Source: Owenia fusiformis (Eukaryota; Annelida; Polychaeta; Sabellida; Oweniidae). From it: a DNA stretch of 64,000 bases. The translations under genes and the position numbers were made by a program. Location of the stretch: positions 60,219,885 to 60,283,884 of the forward strand of contig CAIIXF020000001.1 of assembly GCA_903813345.2 (NCBI GenBank). Reading direction: 5' to 3'. Shown here one piece after another: positions 11,301 to 20,300 of this stretch. The notes beneath the pieces were generated by a model. That model worked only from the letters and a program-made list of their open reading frames with translations, was not told the origin of the DNA and did not search any database. Position 1 is the first letter of the stretch. Every line of letters starts with the position of its first letter.

Positions 11301-14300
11301 ACTTTGAGACAGGGAAGATGCAAACAACCAACCCACATGTTTTTTCTGAAATGTTTTCCTGATTTTCAACCCCTTCCACCCCTGCTTTTTTAATTTTTCT
11401 TGCATCAATATGTTGTGTTTTGACACACAGTTAACCCTTTTAAAGAAATCAGTGATTCCTTTTAGATAAAGTGGAAAACAATATTTGAAGTCGAAATTAT
11501 TTTATCATCCAAATTATTTTATCATCCATTTTGAAAATGTCTTCTTGAGCAGAACTTCTTTGTCTCTAGGCATCAGCATATAGAATTTGAACCATATCCG
11601 TCAACTGGTATTTGAGTTATCAAAAGTTTCATTCTTTTACGAAAACTGGTGGCCATTTTAAAATTTAGCTGACATCTTGAAAATCCTTAACCTTATCAAG
11701 CAGATCTCCTATAGTCCCTAGGCATCAGCATGTAAATTTGACAAATCCAATCAATGGTATTTGAGTTATGAAAGACAATGTTTTTTAACAAAAAATGGCA
11801 GCCATTTTGAAATATAGTGGCCATCTTGAAAATGTCTCCTTGAGCAAGGCCCCTTTGTACCCAGGCAACAGCATATAAAATTTGAATCAAATCCATGTAC
11901 TTATATTTGAGTTATCAAAGATTATATTTTTTCCGAAAAATGGCTGCCATTTTTAATTAAGCAGCCATATTGAAAAATCCTTCTTCAGAGCAGAGGCTGA
12001 GTACCCCCATAAGGCATAAGCCTATAAAATTTGAATAAAATCTATCGACCAGAATTTCAATTATTGCCTGGACAGCCAAACAAACGGACAGACAAATGGA
12101 TGGACAGACAAACGGATGGACGACTTTCCTATATCTTCCTCGAACTTGGTTCGATGGGATAATCATAAAGTTAAAATATAATTTTGAATACAAGCAACCA
12201 GGGTATCTCTAATAATCAACTTACCTTTCCTTGAGAAAATCTGCCACATGTTTGAAGTCTGCCCTACAATATTCCCGCTTCATATCCATGAGAACACTAT
12301 CAGACCCTGACTGCACTGGTACATGGAGAAATGAGTAAACCCTAGGGTGGTCTAAGATCTTTGCCATCTCCTAAATTAAATAAATAAAAAAGAAATTTAA
12401 TCCATTTTGATAATTGTGTATTATTTAAATCTTTATAATTGGTAATTTACATTGATCATACCAACCATTGAAAGTGTCAACAAAACATGAGATATTCACA
12501 TACAGTGAAACCTGTCCAAGGAAATACCTCATAAGAGAAATCCTGGTCACAATACCTGTGTCAAATTTGAGATTACATCTGATTAAAGGAACTCTAGCAA
12601 ACAAATTCATAATGTAACACAATTTTACACTTCAATAGTTCTACATGCCTCCAAATGCTCTAATATATATGGAGGATTTGTCATTCCGAGCCTCATCATA
12701 GCGCCCTCTGGAATAACATCTACAAGTTTCCACAGCAACTGAGGAAGTGTCACACCTATGTCATGCCCATAGGCCCCAAGATCCTCTGAGGTTAGCCAGA
12801 TTTCTACAACCCCTTCTGCAAGCATTATACAAATAAACATTAAGTTAAAAAAATATACAATAGAGAGATTTCGCAACCAAATCACATGAAAAATGCCCAG
12901 AATCTTGAAAAACTGAATGATTTTTGAATTTCCCCCAACTGAACTCAATGTATTTCAAAATGATCAGCTTTGGAATAAACATAATATTGTGATAATAAAT
13001 CTTCAATAAACTTAACTGCAAAATGCATATGATCAGAATTTATCACAATAAAGAAATATAACAAATTAACACAGACGACTAGAATAATATAAGTACAATC
13101 ATCTTGTTTTTACCTTGAAATGACTGAACTGCTCTGTCCACAATGTCTTGTGGTGGGTAGCTCCCTAACTCGCCCCTAGCATGCTTTGTTTTACAATATG
13201 TACACTGATTCAAACACCTAGAAGATTAAGAAGCAAATATAAATTTTTCACCAGGGGTTGGTTGATCAAAACATTAATGTTTTGTGTTTTCACAAAAGTC
13301 AGTAATGAATAATGATCCCGTCCTAATCCTTCTCTTCGTGTCTATAGTAACTTCAATGTATTTACTGTAATTTACTTTAATGAGGACATGCTTCATAATC
13401 AATTGGCAGAATTCTTTTACAGAATGAGTTTATAAATTAATCTTTATGTTACATATGTGCATGTATATATTTTTCATTCAAGGTAATTTGAATTTGAATC
13501 TTAGAACTCACCCTGTGTTAATTGCTATTATTTCAATCAATGGGTTCTTCCGAACTTTTGGTAAATTTAACTGAGCGCCACCTATCTTTTTACCATCTTG
13601 TTTTTTCTGGCCAAATAATCGCACAGTGTGACCTGAATAAATAAAGAATCATCCTCAAGAAATAACTATGGTGTTAAAATCACAAATGACATACACATGA
13701 AAAGTTTATCGACATTTTTGTTTGCTGTGATGCTCATCTTAAACCAATGTAGAGTACTGTCACAAGACAAGCATCATATCAACTATTTGAGATACAAGTA
13801 CAGAAAAAACCTCCAAAAGTGGAACAAGTCCAACTCCCATGTTCAAGCCCCATTAATCATATAGATTACAATCAGATACAATAAACCTCTGGAAGTGGAC
13901 CACCAAAAGTACTTGAGGTACTAAATGTTCAAATGACACAGGATTTACTGTATTAGGATTATGACGTGTTTCTTAACCTTTCAATGTTTCTTCCACTACT
14001 TCAACAACACGGTCGATCTGCTGTACTCCTATAGTACTCAATCCCTGAAACATAAATATGAACTTTAACAACAAGGCATTAACATGCAAAATGTCCCTAC
14101 CTGCCATTTGTTACAGATTCCAAACCCCAACCACCAAATGCTGAACACAGTCCACAAAAAGGTATGAGACTATAACAGTTTGTCACAACTTGTAGAGGAA
14201 ACTTAAAACCACTCAAGATAATAAACTCAATATAATCAAGATCTAATTTGTTAAACATTTTTCTTAAATTGTAACAAGACACAAAGTAATGGAATCACAC

Positions 14301-17300
14301 ATTTTCATCAAAAATTCAAAATGGCAACCAAGTAAAACAACCATGCCCGAAACCTTATCAGATCTTGGCACAAGTCTGCGCTTGTGTCTGCAAAAACTTC
14401 AAGTTAAACACTTTCCAGGAATTTTAATCTGAAAAGACACCCACCCACCTACCTAGCAAGATGGTGACAAACATAACACTTTAAAAAGTGTGAAAATGCA
14501 AAATGCCACAATTTGATTAACCCAGTATGTCAAAAAGGGGTCTTCAACCTGTCTTGTTATTTACCCTGAACTAACCACCTGGTCGTAAAACTGGTAACTA
14601 CATGTACATAGTCGCATTTGTGTAATTTTATGTTACAATTTACCTAAGTATTCATTATTATCAGATACATAACATCTACAATTTCTATATTATTAACATG
14701 TCTATGTTTGAGATGTATTATAATTACATAGTTATACCCAGTTGAAATATGTATCCTTTTTGAGATTTTATTAATGGTTTCTATTGTCTTAAGTTGATAC
14801 AGGTAAAATATGATAACAATGCGCAACTAATACTATTGCAAATCAATTTAAGGTGTTTTACAGAAGTTATTACAGAAATTTTTTTAGTTATATTTTTCTG
14901 GTGCTTTTCAGACAAATTTGCATTTGGGTAGTTTATGTTACAATTTCCCTAAGTATAGCATTTCATTATTATCACATAAATAACATGCACAATTTCTATA
15001 TGATTAATATGTCTTCGTTTGAGATGTATTATAATTACAAAGTTATATGCACTTGAAATATGTATCCTTTTTGAGATATTATTAATGGTTTCTATTGTAA
15101 AGGAAGTTGACACAGGTAAAATATGATACTGTTGTTAACAATACAGAACTAATACTATTGCAAATCAATTTAAGGTGTTTTACAGAAGTTATTACAGAAG
15201 TTATTTTAGTTATCTTTTTCTGGTGATTTTCAGACAAAGCAAGCAGAGCTTGATATAAATAAATTACTCTGGAACTCAGGGAGTAACTTCGGTTTTTACT
15301 CTGTCCCAGAGTAGCATATCCAATCCAACAAAAAGATATTTTGTCACTTTGAACATAACATAATAGAAACAAACTGGCACTAGTATAGTAGCATTGTCTC
15401 ACTGGTTTTTGCATTATCAGACAAGGCATTTACGTGCAAAATGTCACACCAACTACCAAACACCAACTGCTGCCACAAAAAAGTTGAAACCTTTAACAAT
15501 ATGTCACCACTTGTGGTAGTGACATGAAAAAATAATCATTTTCCTTTTAAAGGGACGCAATAAAATTGGCTACATTGACCAAACTGTTTACATTTTCAGA
15601 TTAGAAGGGTTTATTTGTTTTGAAGGGGTGTATGTATTGTCACTTTTCGAGTTATAGTAAAAAAAGGTAAAAATGACAGCCATTTTTTAAAATGGTTGCC
15701 TACTACCCAAAGTGTCATTAGACAGTGTGCCATGCCTATAGTATTCACATATGAAATATGAACAAAATGGCTCTACTACTTTTTGAGTTCTAGTAAAAAA
15801 TGTAAAATAGCACATGTAAAAATGGCGGACATTTTTTAAAAATTGTCAAATGTCATTAGACATCGTGCCATGCTTAAAGTATTCACATACCAAATATGAA
15901 CAAAATTGCTCCACTACTTTTCCAGTTGCAGCAATAATCGTAAAATGATGTGCAAAGGCAGCCATTTTTCAAGATGGCTGCCATGTATTTCTTCTATATT
16001 CACATTTCTAGCTTAATCAATGTTCTATATAACTTTTGTACATTTAAAACATATTGCTATTACAGTTTTATATGCAGAACCTAAATTACTGTAAAATCGG
16101 CACTAAAGTGGCCTCCATTTTTAAATGAGCGGCCATTTTGAAAATCGTTTTTTAGAGCAGAACTTCTACCCTCATTTGGTATATGTGTACAAAATATGAA
16201 CAAAATCGGGCGAACGGTATTTGAGTTATTGCCCGGACGGACGGACAGACAGACGGAGGCGTTCCCTAAATACCTCCGAACTTTGTTCGATGGGATAATA
16301 ATTCACGGATTCCCAAGTGTGTGCGACTTGACTGTCTCGTTGCGTCCGTCGTCTTAATTGACCTGTTGGTCTGTTGGCAGAATCGTCGTCTCGGGTGCGT
16401 CAGGTCGCGGGTTCGATTCCCGAAAGAATATATCTTTTTTTGTACTTTTTTTGGTTGTAGGCTCGCTTGTTATTATGCAGAAATAACAAGTATCAGAGTA
16501 CTATAGCCACATGATGTCAGTTTTATAAAACATGTAAAGTTAAAGGTGCAACAAGTAGTGCAGAGGTGCCATTCAACGATCATGGACTAGAGTCAAAATA
16601 TGTTTAAGTTTGGATATTTCATCAAGACGAACATATATTTCTATTATCTATTTCAGTACATGGGTGGCACATTTTGGTTATCTTGAGATGTAGCATTTCA
16701 CAGTCCACCAATATACAGGAGTTTCTAAGCATTTTGATTGTTCAATTGTGACAACATCACATGACACGTGACTAATTTTCATGTGATATGATGGGCTGTA
16801 TTACTACAGAGTCAATAGTAACGATATGACGTCACTGGTTATATCACTTCATAGCTAAAGAAAACAGTATGACATCATATTATTTCACTAACAAGTACGA
16901 ATACAACAGTATGACATCATATTATTTCAAAGCGAACTTTCAAAACACACAAAATTATAAGTTACCAGGAGAACAGAGTACTGAACACAATCATAATGAC
17001 CAAATCAAAATGCTTCAATTCAACTTTCCAAGACATGTGATAAAATCGTCATCACATGTTTCAGCTTATGTAATACAGGAAATATTCCACTCAGGTAAGA
17101 ATGTATCACCACTCAAGCTTCGCTTTCATGGATGATTTTGTGTGTGGATGACATTATTACCTTTCGTGGAATATTTCCTGTATCACATGCTGAAACGTGT
17201 GATAACTGATAACATATAACAAAGACCTCATAAATAATAGAAAAAGGTCCATAAAGACCTTTAAGGTATGAAATATTAATTTAAGACTCAAATATAATTT

Positions 17301-20300
17301 ACACAAGTTAATGAAGCAGAGAGCCTGCTATGCTATCAATAAGTAACCCCAAGTAATGATAAACCAAGTATAAAGAATAAATTCATATCTGAGTCCAAAC
17401 ACAGAGAGGAGATATTAACAATGGGCAGATTAGGGTAAGATCTTTTAAGGAATTAAGGTCTGTTTATAATTACACCTAAAATACTTAAACTCTACATACA
17501 GTATATGATTATTGTTCTAGGTACCTGAGCTTACTTTTTCTCATGAGCTTCACATTTTGTGAAGTACTTGGGAGAACATGTAAGAAAAGCAAGTGTCCTG
17601 TGGAGGGCACAGAAGGTACTGACAACTATGACAGGGTGCTTGTGTTTGCTGGAGAATTCAGAGGACTTGTTGCCCAAGCCATTAGCATTGAAACAGCACA
17701 TGCATATCATAGAATGGCAGGCAGGAACACTAGGGCTGAAATCATAAGTGCAGGTAGGAAAACTAGGGCTGAAATCATAAGGGCAAGTAGGAACACTAGG
17801 GCTGAAATCATAACATGGCAGGCAGGAACACTAGGGCTGAAATCATAAGGGCAGGTAGGAACACTAGGGCTGAAATCATAAGGGTAGGTAGGAACACTAA
17901 GGCTGAAATCATAAGGGCAGGTAGGAACACTAGGGCTGAAATCATAAGAGCAGGTAGGAACACTAGGGCTGAAATCATAAGGGCAGGTAGGAAACAATCT
18001 AAAAAACAAAAATATAATAAATAAATAAAAATAGAAAATGGGGAACACTTTCTTTTAAAGGAGAGCAACTTGAAAGAATTTTTGGTGTTTATTTCTACAA
18101 ATACATTTAGATACCATTTTTGAATCAACTGGTAACTATTGTTTCAAAAACCCTAGGATCATCACTACATTAATTAATAATAAGTATACAAATATTGACA
18201 TAACATCAATTAATCAACAAATATGAATTGGAATGTGGCAAATAGTAGCTAGATAAGAGATAAAAAAAATACTCCTTAAATGCTAACAGACATTGCCTCT
18301 TTAAGTCTGTAAAATACATGTACTTCTCATATATTTCTCAGGAAGGAATGCACTTGCATTCTTCAAGTGTAGGTTTGGATTGAGCCCTGATATTACTGAT
18401 GACGAACTTTACAATGCAGAAAAGGTTGATCTTGGAGATTACACATTCTCAACTGAGAATCACCCACTTAGGCCAGGGCCCTATCGTATGATACTGGAAT
18501 CCCATGATTGTAAGTCACGCGCCTATCACACAGAACAACCGGAAGTACTGGAAATTGGGTTTAATATTGTAATCAAGAATGAACTCAATGCAGGAGGTAC
18601 CTATAACAGAACACTTTATCCTGGAGAAGTTGTGATTGCTGGCGCCTACATGATTAAGCCAAATCCAAAGAAACGCTGTTCTATGGAGGGTTTAATAGTA
18701 CTTCCTGTTGTTACCTATGAACCAGTGAAGCCCTGCGGAGGAAGTGGTTTTGTCACACACCCTGAATATGGAAATGGGACATACCAAACCTCATTTGTGA
18801 AAGACAACGATGGTATTGTAAGCATCACAAATGTGATTCGTTTTCCAGCAAAAACTACAGGAGTCGTTTGCAATCTCATGTATTCATAGTTGTGGCAAAA
18901 TAAAATCATCATATCCAGACAAACATGTTTATGTATTTATTAAAGCAGAGCTTGTGTTATTAAATCAATTTAATACATTTATGTTAAAATTAAGACTTAT
19001 ATTATTTAAACATCAACATTTCTGGAGAATGTGTTCATATGCTTTCAAAACCTTGAACCCATTGAACACATAAAATGTGAACATTCACCATGAAACCTTT
19101 TACCCAATCCTATCAATGTTCAGCTAAGACAGGCTTGAGCGAACACATACTTTTCAATAAATTTTACAATGTGTTGTTATGTCACCACCACTAGTGATGA
19201 CATATTGTTATAGTGCCTAAAATTTTTGCGGACAGTTTTGGAAGTTGGTGTTTGGCATTCAGCGTCTGTGACAAATGGCAGGTGGTGACATTATTCATGT
19301 TAATGCTTTGTTTTAATTTGTTATACTCAAAATTTTATGCAAAACACTTCTGTCTAAGTGTGTTTCACTGAAGGGTTGACTAATAGTAGATGTGTCTTGT
19401 TATTTAAGTGAAGGAAAAAATAACATCATATTAAAAGATAATCATTTCTCATATGAACATTCTTAACATTACACAAGTCACAAAAATTGGAGCTTAAAAG
19501 ATCTAAAAGCCACTACTTAACCATGCTATGACATGTTTTGTTTTAAATACACTACATACACACAGTTACAGAGCAAACAAATGTATGAATGATATCATGG
19601 ACTTGATGATATTTACCATGGTTATGATGAGATTTTTGAATGGGAGCCAGGACTCGTATAGATGGCAGTTAACTACTAAGTTGTTCTTCACATCTGGCCC
19701 ATTGGTTTGTGTGTAAATATTGCTGTTTTAAAACTTCAAATTCACTACACATATCATATAAATATCATATTTTCCTTCATTATTATTTACAAACAAATTT
19801 TAAGATTCAAAATCAAAAGGTTTTATTTAAATTTATCTTGTGAAATTTTTGGAGCAATTTTTACATGTTAAAGTATGCTATTAAACCCACTGAATTTTTC
19901 GCCATCTATTGACAGTCCTAAAGGCCATTGTTCTTGAAAAGTAGGGGAAGCTAGTCTATTAAGGATAATAAGGATTTGCTCTCCTATAACTGGTTTCAGT
20001 CTCCTATATTTTTGCTTATGTTATATGTTTCATTGTTTAACAAGACATTAGTGAAAAATACTGCATTATTTAAATCTTTCTCAAAAAATTAAAAATGGCC
20101 ACCAGGTAATTAATCCAGTCTTCCCACAACGTAAGCTGACCTTAGGCAATAGTCTCCTCTTGCACCTGTAAAAATTTCCCAGTTGATCAAACAAGTGGTT
20201 TTCTTGGAATTTTTGATGTCAAGATGTATATGATGCCTGCTGCCTGCCTGTATGGCCAGCAACACAAGATGCAACAATATAGCACTGAAAAGGTGCGATA

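Noticed and set aside
16321-16506. 61-codon plus-strand ORF
   Set aside because: It overlaps a tRNA-like repeat and has no recognisable residues or splice context.
17543-17848. 101-codon ORF as the first exon of the nested gene
   Set aside because: It runs into the minisatellite, ends by register slip, and has no donor site joined to the 18342 acceptor that I could support.
17707-18128. Minus-strand ORFs with [11 protein letters not shown] repeats, resembling membrane proteins
   Set aside because: They are the antisense of a 33-bp minisatellite, and the hydrophobic pattern follows from the repeat.
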